64,000 nt of DNA from Flavivirga spongiicola (GTDB taxonomy: Bacteria > Bacteroidota > Bacteroidia > Flavobacteriales > Flavobacteriaceae). The DNA lies in the NCBI RefSeq assembly GCF_030540825.1, contig NZ_JAUOEO010000001.1, positions 2,887,001 to 2,951,000 of the forward strand. Reading direction: 5' to 3'. The position numbers and the translations under genes are program-made. The notes under the pieces were generated by a model. It was not told the origin of the DNA. It ran no database searches and saw only the letters and a program-made list of their open reading frames with translations. Shown here piece after piece: positions 43,501-51,387 of the stretch (the stretch's first letter is position 1; each line of letters begins with the position of its first letter).

Positions 43501-43975
43501 TTTGAATTATAATATTTACTCCAGGAAGAGGGACATTACTTTGATCAGTAACAGTGCCTTTAATTTCGGATTGTTGTATAACTACGTTATTGAGTAAAGG
43601 TGTTTTTGTTTTTTCAGAATGAAGTTTTAGCATGATATGTTTATTTAAAACTTCATAAGAAATATAACTTTTTGAGAATAAATGTTTCAGAACATGAGAG
43701 ATCCGTTTTTTGTTTACTGAGATAGATACTTTTTTATCAAGATTTACAATGCTATTTTCATAAAAGAAGATAAATTCGGACTGTGATTCAATCTTCTTAA
43801 GTACATTTTCAATAGTAACATTTTCTAAATTTAAGGTCACCTTGGTGTTTTGAGAATAGGTGTTGGCCTGAATTTGAAAGAAAGAAACTATAACTAAAAG
43901 TGTCGTTAATTTCATTTTTAAACTGATGTTGGGAAAGTCGTTTCCTAACAACTTCCGAGTAAGGATTTTTTTCAT
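40526..43975 (-). CDS. SusC/RagA-family TonB-dependent transporter with STN domain
   Basis: The 1149-residue protein has an N-terminal extension and signal (ends Q-A-N-T-Y-S-Q), an STN signalling domain (about 45-115), a CarboxypepD-reg-like domain (about 138-215, K-G-T-V-T-D ... P-L-P-G-V-N-I-I), the plug with S-I-S-V-L-K-G-P-S-A-A-A-L-Y-G and a 22-strand barrel ending in Phe. It imports glycan (or peptide) fragments across the outer membrane with TonB energy. The STN domain, with the FecR and sigma genes upstream, indicates that ligand binding triggers trans-envelope induction of the operon. Confidence 0.95.
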   Translation of the reverse strand: MKKILTRKLLGNDFPNISLKMKLTTLLVIVSFFQIQANTYSQNTKVTLNLENVTIENVLKKIESQSEFIFFYENSIVNLDKKVSISVNKKRISHVLKHLFSKSYISYEVLNKHIMLKLHSEKTKTPLLNNVVIQQSEIKGTVTDQSNVPLPGVNIIIQNTSTGTQTDFDGNYTLEASKGDVLIFSFLGMKTQTIEVGDNTILNVTMLEDAANLNEVVVTALGIKREKKAITYSAQNVGVDEVSEARSLNVANSLSGKVAGLNFSTASNGVGSSSRVTLRGNRSLTGNNQPLYVIDGIPIDNSASTPNSDTGGFTGSDGISNINPEDIESISVLKGPSAAALYGTRASNGVIIINTKSGKGAFGTKISVSSNITFSSAYNLLDLQNEYGQGSLGAYQATSRNSWGAKLNGQSVTAWQPLHNPDYAGPATYTYVAQPNNVIDFFDTGYNLANSISVTVGKEQIQGYFSYTNTTAEGIVGGNRLDRHNLNLRLTSNLTDKLTLDAKANFILQDLNNPLKTGETSTGEAAYTLPRSLPFSQYKDFEYIDAAGQLQYNFVSRDDLGAVGGNPFWFSNRHNRRDEKRNRFIGFTSLKYQFAESLSLQVRSGIDQYTNNTISKSYGARAFGNDDGSYGESKREVQEINTDFLLAYNKTFENFSLGLNFGGNALSQKSSSVGVNDRLSRRNFFSISNLQIGRASSSISERKINSLYGFAQIGYKSALFLDVTTRNDWSSTLPSNNRSFFYPSIGISSILSEMIPNLKSDKLTYFKVRASYAQVGNDTAPYRLSPTYIYNGANGGIITRNTLKPNENLKPEISSSIEFGTDIRLFKNRLGLDFTWFKTNTTDQIFTIDIPESSGFSQKVINGGEVENKGIEFVLSAKPIKLKDFSWDITANFASYKSKVISINGDRETLSIGGEGRIARVQVTKGGEYGDFYIRGFNRTDNGDILVASNGVPEFTSGLDIKGGNFNPDWTAGLQNRFAYKNFSLSFLLDFRIGGEVLSYTQARLAGIGASKLTLANRDGFVVDGVVATRDNDGNITSTTPNTTNVTAETYWTNVAPRNARSAEDFVYDATNIRLRELVFGYSLPSKTLKNLPFSNASISLVGRNLFFLLNKAEFFDPEQGVGIGNIQGIESFNLPTTRDFGVNIKLEF

Positions 43976-44029
43976 ACTTTTGTTTTGATTTTTAAATGCT
44001 TAGGTTGTTTTTAAATCATTATTTTACTT

Positions 44030-44060
44030 AATCGGAAAGTGGGTTCAGCATTTTCCGATT
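44030..44060. other. Hairpin between fecR and susC
   Basis: AATCGGAAA (44030-44038) and TTTCCGATT (44052-44060) make a 9-bp stem. A T run follows only on the plus strand, so as a terminator for the leftward fecR transcript it would be poor; it may attenuate read-through into susC or mark a processing site. Confidence 0.45.
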
Positions 44061-44091
44061 TTTTTGTTTGCTTCATTTCATATATTATAGT

Positions 44092-45312
44092 TTAAGGGTT
44101 AATAATTATTATGGTATTGTTCTGTATCATGTATTCAAACTCCATATATTCGCTAAATACATCTAATACTTTTTCTATATTATCTTTAATATTAAAAGAG
44201 GAGGTAAACTGTCTGTTTTCTATGTCTTTATAATGGTTTTTAAAGTGAACATTATAATGGCGCTCTAATTTTTTTAAGATATTTTTAAACGGAGTATCGT
44301 AAAAGTTAAATTTACCATTCATCCATTCTGTATAAATATTTGTATCTACTTCGTTAATAGAAGTTTGTTTTAATGTTTTGTTCCAAGAAGCCATTTGGTT
44401 GGGTTTTAATAAAATAGCATTTTCATGAATGTCATTATTAAATATTTTTACAGAACCTTCTACTAAAACAGTATTAATATTTTGGTCTTCAGGGTATGAA
44501 GACACATTAAATTGAGTTCCTAATACTTTTATGTTAACGTCTTGAGCATTTACAATAAAAGGATGATCAAGGTTTTTAGCAACATCTAAAAAAGCTTCAC
44601 CTGTAACAAATACCTGCCTGTTCATTCCTTTTAAAAATTGAGTAGGATATCTAAGGGAAGATCCCGCATTTAAATGAACTTTAGTGCCATCTGATAAAAC
44701 AATTTGAAACATTTTTCCATGAGGAATTTTAAGTGTATTATATGTTAAATCCCCATGATTTATGGTTTTATTATTATACACTAATTTTGAGCCTTGTTGC
44801 ATTCCTAAAATGACTCCTTGAGTATCTGTAATCTTTTGAGCTTTATTAATATCTATTTCTTGAATATCTCCATTGTCTAATTGAAGTGTTATAGATTCAT
44901 TCTTGATAGTTAATTGATTATCAGTGTTTTTGGTGTTTAAGAGATTAGATTGTTGGAGATGGATAAATGTTGTTAAACCAATAATGCCGATAAAAATAGC
45001 TGCATATTTATACCACTTAATAAGATTTATTTTTCTTGTGCGTGCTTTATGTTTTTGAAGAACAGAAGCTTTTGCTGCAACCACATCTATTTTAGAATAG
45101 TCGCTTATTTTTTGTTCAAGTAATTTTTGATTTTGAAATTTTTGAAATAAATCTTTGTTTTTTTGCGACTCATTTAACCATGATTCAAAAGCTGTTTTTT
45201 CTTGTTTAGACAAGTTCTTATAGAGTGCTTTTGTAATTAGTTCTGCACGTTTTAAGTGTTTTTCAATTTTTTCGTTTTCCAAAGTATTATTGCTTAATTG
45301 ACTATAAAACAA
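44092..45312 (-). CDS. FecR-family anti-sigma factor
   Basis: The 406-residue protein has a cytoplasmic N-terminus (about 1-85) that would hold the sigma factor, one membrane span (W-Y-K-Y-A-A-I-F-I-G-I-I-G-L), a FecR domain (about 175-290, with L-P-H-G-type I-P-H-G-K-M-F-Q-I-V-L-S-D-G-T-K-V-H-L-N-A-G-S) and a C-terminal DUF4974 domain. It relays the signal from the SusC STN domain to the sigma factor. There is no ATG near the start; TTG at 45312 is the most plausible initiator, 31 bases after the sigma stop. Confidence 0.92.
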   Translation of the reverse strand: MFYSQLSNNTLENEKIEKHLKRAELITKALYKNLSKQEKTAFESWLNESQKNKDLFQKFQNQKLLEQKISDYSKIDVVAAKASVLQKHKARTRKINLIKWYKYAAIFIGIIGLTTFIHLQQSNLLNTKNTDNQLTIKNESITLQLDNGDIQEIDINKAQKITDTQGVILGMQQGSKLVYNNKTINHGDLTYNTLKIPHGKMFQIVLSDGTKVHLNAGSSLRYPTQFLKGMNRQVFVTGEAFLDVAKNLDHPFIVNAQDVNIKVLGTQFNVSSYPEDQNINTVLVEGSVKIFNNDIHENAILLKPNQMASWNKTLKQTSINEVDTNIYTEWMNGKFNFYDTPFKNILKKLERHYNVHFKNHYKDIENRQFTSSFNIKDNIEKVLDVFSEYMEFEYMIQNNTIIIINP

Positions 45313-45343
45313 CTGAAAACTAAAAAAGAGGTATAAAAAATAA

Positions 45344-45910
45344 TTATATTTTAAAAAGTAACGCCAAAATAGATACTATTTCAGGCTTTAAAAGCTCAGA
45401 CAATATTTTTTTTCCTTGCTTTTTTTGAACTTTAACAGTTTCAATAGAAATTTCCATCTGTTCGGCAATTTCGGGGTTTTTTAATCCTTTCAAACTTAAT
45501 TCAAAGACTTCTTTACAGCGTTTCGGTAGTTGGTTTAAAGCTTTTATTAAATGAAAATAAACTTCTTCTTCAAAGATTTTATCAAGAAAATTATCTTCAA
45601 ACATGACAGCCTTTTTTTCATTAGCGTATAACTGTTTTACCTTTTCGTGCTTGTTATAGTTAAGACAAGCATTTTTTACAGATTTATATAAAAAGGCTTT
45701 TAGAGAGGTTAAAGAATCAAATTCATACTTTTTTTGAAGCAAAAGCATAAAAACTTCTTGTACAATATCTTCAGAGATATCTTGATTGAAATTAACATAT
45801 TGATTGGCAAATAAGACTAAAGGCTTATAGGTTTCAATAAAAACCGAGTTAAAGATCTCTCGGTTTTCAAAAGTTATTCTAATACTATCTTTAGGTTTTA
45901 GGGTTCCCAA
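45344..45910 (-). CDS. ECF RNA polymerase sigma factor, FecI-like
   Basis: The 188-residue protein has region 2 (I-S-E-D-I-V-Q-E-V-F then F-L-Y-K-S-V-K-N-A-C-L-N-Y) and region 4 (L-P-K-R-C-K-E-V-F-E-L, E-I-A-E-Q-M-E-I-S-I-E-T-V-K) and no other domain. It should direct transcription of the susC-susD genes when released by FecR. A stop codon immediately precedes a TTG at 45910 and no ATG occurs before region 2, so TTG is taken as start. Confidence 0.9.
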   Translation of the reverse strand: MGTLKPKDSIRITFENREIFNSVFIETYKPLVLFANQYVNFNQDISEDIVQEVFMLLLQKKYEFDSLTSLKAFLYKSVKNACLNYNKHEKVKQLYANEKKAVMFEDNFLDKIFEEEVYFHLIKALNQLPKRCKEVFELSLKGLKNPEIAEQMEISIETVKVQKKQGKKILSELLKPEIVSILALLFKI

Positions 45911-46192
45911 TTAAGTCTTTTTAATCAAGGGCTTAAACTAATCAAATTTTGTAAAATCACCAAATAGGCATAATTAAGGGCATATCTATTTTCAGTTACA
46001 CGGTCGCCACGTTACCCAGAATTCATTTCAGAGTCTCATTTATAAGGTTGATTTAGTGATATGAGGTTCTAAAACAAGATCAGAATGATACCTTTGTTAA
46101 CTTTAGAATGTTTTGCAAGGAATATAAATCAATATATTAAAATAGTATAAAAGGTCGGTTAGTAAAATAATTTAAAAAAAAAGCAGAAAAAA

Positions 46193-46225
46193 TTTGGATT
46201 ATAACTTTTTCTGAACGAATATTTG
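46193..46225 (+). promoter_or_regulatory. Promoter for the methionine operon
   Basis: TTTG at 46193-46196 and AATATTTG at 46218-46225 match the Bacteroidota -33/-7 pattern with one mismatch (A for T in the -7 box) and a 21-base spacer. Transcription would start about 25 bases before the SAM riboswitch. The preceding part of the gap, 45911-46192, shows no gene or repeat I can name. Confidence 0.55.
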
Positions 46226-46255
46226 CATACACAAAGTTCAATCACTTATTGAAAT

Positions 46256-46373
46256 GTTATCGAGAAAGGCGGAGGGATTAGACCCTATGAAGCCTTAGCA
46301 ACCCTTTATACGTAAAGAAGGTGCTAAATTCTACCCCATCCAGAAATTATTTCAGGATTCACGGATAGATAAC
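46256..46373 (+). ncRNA. SAM-I (S-box) riboswitch
   Basis: The S-box core is readable: P1 arms GTTATC (46256-46261) and GATAAC (46368-46373), GAGAAAGGCGGAGGGA, the kink-turn/core GAAGCCTTAGCAACC, and AAGGTGCTAAATTC followed by the P4 region. This RNA binds S-adenosylmethionine and lowers expression of methionine genes when it is abundant. It precedes metY by about 180 bases, the right context. Confidence 0.93.
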
Positions 46374-46379
46374 CAAACG

Positions 46380-46412
46380 AAATTACTTTCAGTAATTTTA
46401 AATTTTCTTTTT
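46380..46412 (+). terminator. Weak terminator of the SAM riboswitch
   Basis: AAATTAC, loop TTTCA, GTAATTT (46380-46398) followed by TAAATTTTCTTTTT. The stem is AT-only and short, but it is placed directly after the riboswitch P1. A later hairpin ATTCTCG / CGAGAAT (46515-46535 region) lies just before metY and could instead hide the start site. Confidence 0.5.
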
Positions 46413-46556
46413 AACATTTTTCTATATAAGTACGCTACTCGTAGCATATTTAACTTTTGGTTTAATCGTAAAGAATTTCTAAATGTTTTCATTTAGATAA
46501 CCTTTAAAAATGTCATTCTCGTATAAGTCGAGAATCAATTAATAAAAATTAGAAAA

Positions 46557-47831
46557 ATGAGTACACAAAAATTAGCAACAAATGCATTACACGCAGGTCA
46601 TGACTTTACAGCAAACGGAGGTACAAGAGCCGTGCCTATTTATCAAACGACATCGTATGTTTTTAAGGATTCAGACCATGCAGCAAACCTATTTTCATTA
46701 AAAGAATTAGGATTTATATATACCAGACTTAATAACCCGACGAATCAAATTCTACAAGAGCGTTTAGCTGCCGTTGAAGGTGGTGTTGGAGCCGTTGTTT
46801 TTGCTTCGGGGACTGCAGCTATTTCAACAGGATTATTAACGCTCTTAAAAGCAGGAGACCATATTGTAGCATCTAGTAGCTTATACGGAGGAACTTATAA
46901 TCTATTAAGTGTAACGTTGCCTAGGTTAGGGATTACGACGACCTTTGTAGATGCTTCCAATCCAGATAATTTTAAGGATGCTGTACAAGATAATACAAAA
47001 GCATTTTTTGTGGAATCTTTAGGAAACCCGAAATTAGATGTTTTAGATTTAGAAGCTATTGCTGTGCATTCTAAAGCGGCGGGTGTGCCTTTTATTGTTG
47101 ATAATACCGTAGCCACACCAGCATTATTGAATCCATTAAAGCATGGCGCAAACATTGTCATTCATTCCCTTACCAAATACATTGGTGGTCAGGGAACTTC
47201 TTTAGGGGGCGCTATTATTGATGGTGGTACTTTTGATTGGACAAACGGAAAATTCCCTGAATTTACAGAGCCTTCAGCTGGATATCATGGCTTAGTTTAT
47301 AGCGAAGCCCTAGGTGCAGCTGCTTATACCTTTAAATTGATTTTAGAAGGATTAAGAGATTTTGGTGGTGCTTTAAGTCCATATAATGCCTTTCAAATCA
47401 TTCAGGGCTTAGAAACGCTACCGGTAAGAATTAAGCAACATAGTGAAAATGCTTTAGAACTTGCAAAGTGGTTAGAAAAACAAGACGAAGTTGCTTGGGT
47501 AAATTATCCAGGTTTAGAAAGTAGCAAATACAAAGCTTTGGCAGATAAATACTTACCCAAAGGGCAAAGTGGTATCGTTACTTTTGGTGCTAAAGGAGGA
47601 TATGATGCCGCTAAAACTATAGCAGATAAAACAAAAATATTTTCATTATTAGCAAATATTGGAGATACAAAATCATTAATTATTCATCCAGCAAGTACAA
47701 CACATCAACAGTTAAGTGATGAAGAACAAGTCTCTGCCGGTGCTACAAAAGATTTAATTAGATTATCAGTTGGTATAGAAGACGTAGAAGATTTAAAAGC
47801 CGATTTAAAAACTGCTTTTAGCGAAATTTAA
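46557..47831 (+). CDS. metY: O-acetylhomoserine aminocarboxypropyltransferase (sulfhydrylase)
   Basis: The 424-residue Cys/Met-metabolism PLP enzyme starts T-L-A-type K-L-A-T-N-A-L-H-A-G and has F-A-S-G-T-A-A-I, the PLP lysine in I-H-S-L-T-K-Y-I-G-G (about residue 208) and S-L-G-G-A-I-I-D-G-G. The long form with an insert after the PLP lysine (T-E-P-S-A-G-Y-H-G-L) is typical of O-acetylhomoserine sulfhydrylase. It makes homocysteine from O-acetylhomoserine and sulfide. The next gene, 17 bases on, makes its substrate. Confidence 0.93.
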   Translation: MSTQKLATNALHAGHDFTANGGTRAVPIYQTTSYVFKDSDHAANLFSLKELGFIYTRLNNPTNQILQERLAAVEGGVGAVVFASGTAAISTGLLTLLKAGDHIVASSSLYGGTYNLLSVTLPRLGITTTFVDASNPDNFKDAVQDNTKAFFVESLGNPKLDVLDLEAIAVHSKAAGVPFIVDNTVATPALLNPLKHGANIVIHSLTKYIGGQGTSLGGAIIDGGTFDWTNGKFPEFTEPSAGYHGLVYSEALGAAAYTFKLILEGLRDFGGALSPYNAFQIIQGLETLPVRIKQHSENALELAKWLEKQDEVAWVNYPGLESSKYKALADKYLPKGQSGIVTFGAKGGYDAAKTIADKTKIFSLLANIGDTKSLIIHPASTTHQQLSDEEQVSAGATKDLIRLSVGIEDVEDLKADLKTAFSEI

Positions 47832-47848
47832 GTCCTAAATAATTACGA

Positions 47849-50800
47849 ATGAAAGACGTATTGTCATATATCATAATTCCAAACTATACTACCGAAAGTG
47901 GTGTTATGACCTCAGAAATTAAACTGAGTTATCAACTTTTTGGTAAAACTTTGGGTACAGCACCTGTAGTTTTGGTAAATCATGCTTTAACAGGTAATAG
48001 TCATGTTGCCGGAGATGATGGTTGGTGGAAAGATTTGGTTGGTAAGGATAAAGTCATAGACACTAATTTATATACTGTTTTAGCTTTTAATATTCCCGGA
48101 AATAGTTTTGATGGGTTTGTCATTGATAACTATAAAGATTTTGTTGCCAGAGATGTCGCAAAATTGTTTTTAACAGGTCTTAAAAAACTAAAGATTGATA
48201 AGCTTTTTGCTATTATAGGAGGCTCGTTAGGTGGAGGTATTGCATGGGAAATGGCTGCTATAAAGCCAGATGTTACAGCCCATTTGATACCTGTGGCTAC
48301 CGATTGGAAATCGACCGATTGGTTAATTGCCAATTGTCAAATACAAGAGCAATTTCTATTAAACTCAAGAAATCCGGTACACGATGCCAGAATGCATGCC
48401 ATGTTATGTTATCGTACTCCGGAATCATTTAAAGAACGTTTTCAACGTTCTAAAAATGAAGATTTAGAGATTTTTAATGTAGAAAGTTGGTTACTACATC
48501 ATGGCAAAAAACTGCAAGAACGTTTTCAATTATCAGCATATAAACTGATGAATCAATTATTAAAAACGATCGATGTTACTAAAAACAGAGCCAACGATTT
48601 TAATGTTTTGGAACGTATCGATGCTAACATTCATATTGTAGGTGTAGATTCTGATTTGTTTTTTACGGCAGAAGAAAACAGGCAAACTCATAAACAATTG
48701 GCGTTGACACATCCAAATGTGACCTACAACGAAATACATTCAGTCCATGGGCACGATGCATTTTTAATGGAATATGAACAATTAGAAAAAATCATAGAAG
48801 GCATTTTTGTGCCAGATTCTAAAAAAAGAAAAATGAAAGTACTAAAATTTGGAGGAAAATCTTTAGCAAACGGTGATGGCTTGAATAAAGTTATTTCCAT
48901 TATAGAAAGTAAAGTTAATAATGGTGAAAGAATTTCTGCTGTTGTATCTGCAAGAGGAAACGCTACAGATGCACTAGAGGAAATTTTAAATAGAGCTTTA
49001 AACGGAGAGGCTTTTCAAGACGAATTAGAAGCCTTTAAGGCGTACCAAAAAGAACCCTTAAAAACAATAGACTTTTCTGAGCAGTTTTCAATCCTTGATA
49101 AACTTTTTGAAGGGGTTAGCTTATTACGCGATTGCAGTCAAAAAACGAAAGATGAAATTTTGGCTCAAGGTGAGTTGTTGTCTGTTAAATTGCTTTCAGA
49201 ATTACTTATTCAACGCGGTATTAAAGCAAAAGCTACAGATGCGCGACAATTAATTAAAACGGATAATGCCTTTGGTAATGCACAGCCTATTTCGCAATTA
49301 ACTAAAGATAATGTTAGAAATTATTTTAAACAAAATAATGGTGATACCGTTAATATTGTCACAGGGTTTATAGCATCTAATTCGAAGAATGAAACGACTA
49401 CTTTAGGTAGAAATGGAAGTAATTATACAGCCGCTTTATTAGCGAATTATTTGGATGCTGAAGAGCTGCAAAATTATACACATGTAAATGGCATTTATAC
49501 GGCAAATCCAGATTTGGTTGCCGATGCGCAAAAAATTAGAGAATTGTCATTTAGTGAAGCAAATGAATTAGCTAATTTCGGAACAAATGTTTTACATGCG
49601 AAGACCATTATTCCTTTAGTAGAAAAGAATATTAACCTTCGCATTTTAAACACCTTTAATTCAGATGATGCAGGGACTTTAATTACAGCAAAACCAAGTT
49701 CTAAAGAAGTAACATCCTTATCGGTTTTAGATAATGTAGCATTATTAAATTTAGAAGGACGCGGTTTATTAGGAAAGATTGGGGTGGATGCCAGAATTTT
49801 TAAAGCCTTAAGTATTCATGATATTAGTGTGAGTATTATTTCCCAAGGATCTTCAGAGAGAGGTATTGGATTGATTATAAATGCAGAACTAGCAACTCAA
49901 GCAGTTATTGCACTAGAGCGTGAATTTGAAAACGATTTTTATGCACAAGACGTTAATAAAATTGAAATAATTGATGACGTTTCTGTCATCTCAATTATAG
50001 GGATTGAATTAAGTTCATTCCATAAACCATTTAATGCATTGATTAAAAACCAGATTACCCCCTTATTGTTTAATAATACAGTGACAGGTAGAAATGTAAG
50101 CTTGGTGGTTAAAAAGAATCAATTACACAAAGCCATGAATGTTATTCATGGAGAGGTTTTCGGAATTTCAAAAAAGATAAATATTGCCATTTTTGGACAT
50201 GGAGGTGTCGGTGGAGCCTTAATCAACCAGATATTGAAATCTAAAGATGATATTGAAAATCGTAAAGGCATTAACTTAAATGTTTTCGCCATTGCTAATT
50301 CCAGAAAACTCCTTTTAGACAAAAATGGTGTTAGTTCAAGCTGGAAAAGCGATATAGAATCTGCATCGAAAGAAAGTTCTATTGAAGAGATTATAAGCTT
50401 TGCTAAAGCTCATCATTTAGAAAATTTAATAGCTGTTGATAATACAGCGAGTGCAGAATTTCATGAAAATTATATACCCTTAGTTGAAGCTGGTTTTGAT
50501 TTAGTATCTTCTAATAAAGTAGCCAATACGGTTTCTCATGATTTTTATAAAGGCTTAAGAGGCCAGTTAAAAGAACACAATAAGGAATATCTTTATGAAA
50601 CTACGGTCGGTGCAGGTTTACCACTGATTGATACAATTAAATTATTGCATGAATCTGGAGAAAATATTACCAGAATACGAGGTGTTTTTTCAGGAACATT
50701 AAGCTATTTATTTAATAATTTTTCGGTTCAGGATAAACCGTTTAGTGTTATTGTTCAAGAGACGATAGATAAAGGCTTTACAGAACCAGACCCGAGAGAA

Positions 50801-51250
50801 GATTTTTCTGGAAATGATGTTGCCAGGAAACTATTAATTTTAGCAAGAGAGTTAGATCTGCATAACGAATTTGAAGATGTTGGAGTTCAGAATTTAATTC
50901 CAGAAGCCTATCAAAATATTTCAGTTCAGGAATTTTTAAAACAGCTGGATGTTTTGGATGAAGCATTTCAAAAAATAAAAGACGAACAGAAAGCAGGTCA
51001 TGTGCTAAGATATGTAGGTGATTTATTTGGAGATTTATCTCAAGATAAAGGGAATTTGGAAGTGAAGTTAGTATCTATTCCAGAGGACAGCACATTAGGT
51101 CATGTAAAAGGATCGGATGCTATTTTTGAGATTTTCACTGAGTCTTATGGAGAGCAACCCATCGTTATTCAAGGAGCCGGAGCCGGAGCTGAAGTAACAG
51201 CAAGAGGTGTTTTTGGAGATATTTTAAGGTTGTCTAAGCATATTAATTAA
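47849..51250 (+). CDS. Three-domain fusion: homoserine O-acetyltransferase - aspartokinase - homoserine dehydrogenase
   Basis: The 1133-residue frame is continuous. Residues 1-325 are a MetX-type alpha/beta hydrolase: L-V-N-H-A-L-T-G-N-S, nucleophile Ser126 in G-G-S-L-G-G-G, acid Asp in V-G-V-D-S-D-L, base His in H-S-V-H-G-H-D. Residues from 329 are aspartokinase: K-V-L-K-F-G-G-K-S-L, with T-L-G-R-N-G-S-N-Y-T-A and ACT-like regions. From about 776 is homoserine dehydrogenase: I-A-I-F-G-H-G-G-V-G-G, S-N-K-V-A-N, G-T-L-S-Y-L-F. ThrA-type kinase/dehydrogenase pairs are common; the added N-terminal MetX unit is not in E. coli ThrA. Together they run aspartate to aspartyl phosphate, and semialdehyde to O-acetylhomoserine (the middle step, Asd, is elsewhere). 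Confidence 0.92.
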   Translation: MKDVLSYIIIPNYTTESGVMTSEIKLSYQLFGKTLGTAPVVLVNHALTGNSHVAGDDGWWKDLVGKDKVIDTNLYTVLAFNIPGNSFDGFVIDNYKDFVARDVAKLFLTGLKKLKIDKLFAIIGGSLGGGIAWEMAAIKPDVTAHLIPVATDWKSTDWLIANCQIQEQFLLNSRNPVHDARMHAMLCYRTPESFKERFQRSKNEDLEIFNVESWLLHHGKKLQERFQLSAYKLMNQLLKTIDVTKNRANDFNVLERIDANIHIVGVDSDLFFTAEENRQTHKQLALTHPNVTYNEIHSVHGHDAFLMEYEQLEKIIEGIFVPDSKKRKMKVLKFGGKSLANGDGLNKVISIIESKVNNGERISAVVSARGNATDALEEILNRALNGEAFQDELEAFKAYQKEPLKTIDFSEQFSILDKLFEGVSLLRDCSQKTKDEILAQGELLSVKLLSELLIQRGIKAKATDARQLIKTDNAFGNAQPISQLTKDNVRNYFKQNNGDTVNIVTGFIASNSKNETTTLGRNGSNYTAALLANYLDAEELQNYTHVNGIYTANPDLVADAQKIRELSFSEANELANFGTNVLHAKTIIPLVEKNINLRILNTFNSDDAGTLITAKPSSKEVTSLSVLDNVALLNLEGRGLLGKIGVDARIFKALSIHDISVSIISQGSSERGIGLIINAELATQAVIALEREFENDFYAQDVNKIEIIDDVSVISIIGIELSSFHKPFNALIKNQITPLLFNNTVTGRNVSLVVKKNQLHKAMNVIHGEVFGISKKINIAIFGHGGVGGALINQILKSKDDIENRKGINLNVFAIANSRKLLLDKNGVSSSWKSDIESASKESSIEEIISFAKAHHLENLIAVDNTASAEFHENYIPLVEAGFDLVSSNKVANTVSHDFYKGLRGQLKEHNKEYLYETTVGAGLPLIDTIKLLHESGENITRIRGVFSGTLSYLFNNFSVQDKPFSVIVQETIDKGFTEPDPREDFSGNDVARKLLILARELDLHNEFEDVGVQNLIPEAYQNISVQEFLKQLDVLDEAFQKIKDEQKAGHVLRYVGDLFGDLSQDKGNLEVKLVSIPEDSTLGHVKGSDAIFEIFTESYGEQPIVIQGAGAGAEVTARGVFGDILRLSKHIN

Positions 51251-51324
51251 AAATATTGGAATTAAGCATGAAGAGTCTAGAACATAGACAACTAGAGAAT
51301 AGACATGAAGCTGGTTCAAATCAA

Positions 51325-51371
51325 GTCTTAGTTCTAGAAGCGTAGCGGTCTAGCATCTTGATTCCAAATTA
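51325..51371. repeat. Family-C repeat copy
   Basis: GTCTTAGTTCTAGAAGCGTA and onward to CATCTTGATTCCAAATT matches the right half of the element at 27492-27572. It lies in the gap before the second transsulfuration gene, close to its start. Confidence 0.6.
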
Positions 51372-51387
51372 AGGAAGTATAAAAAAT

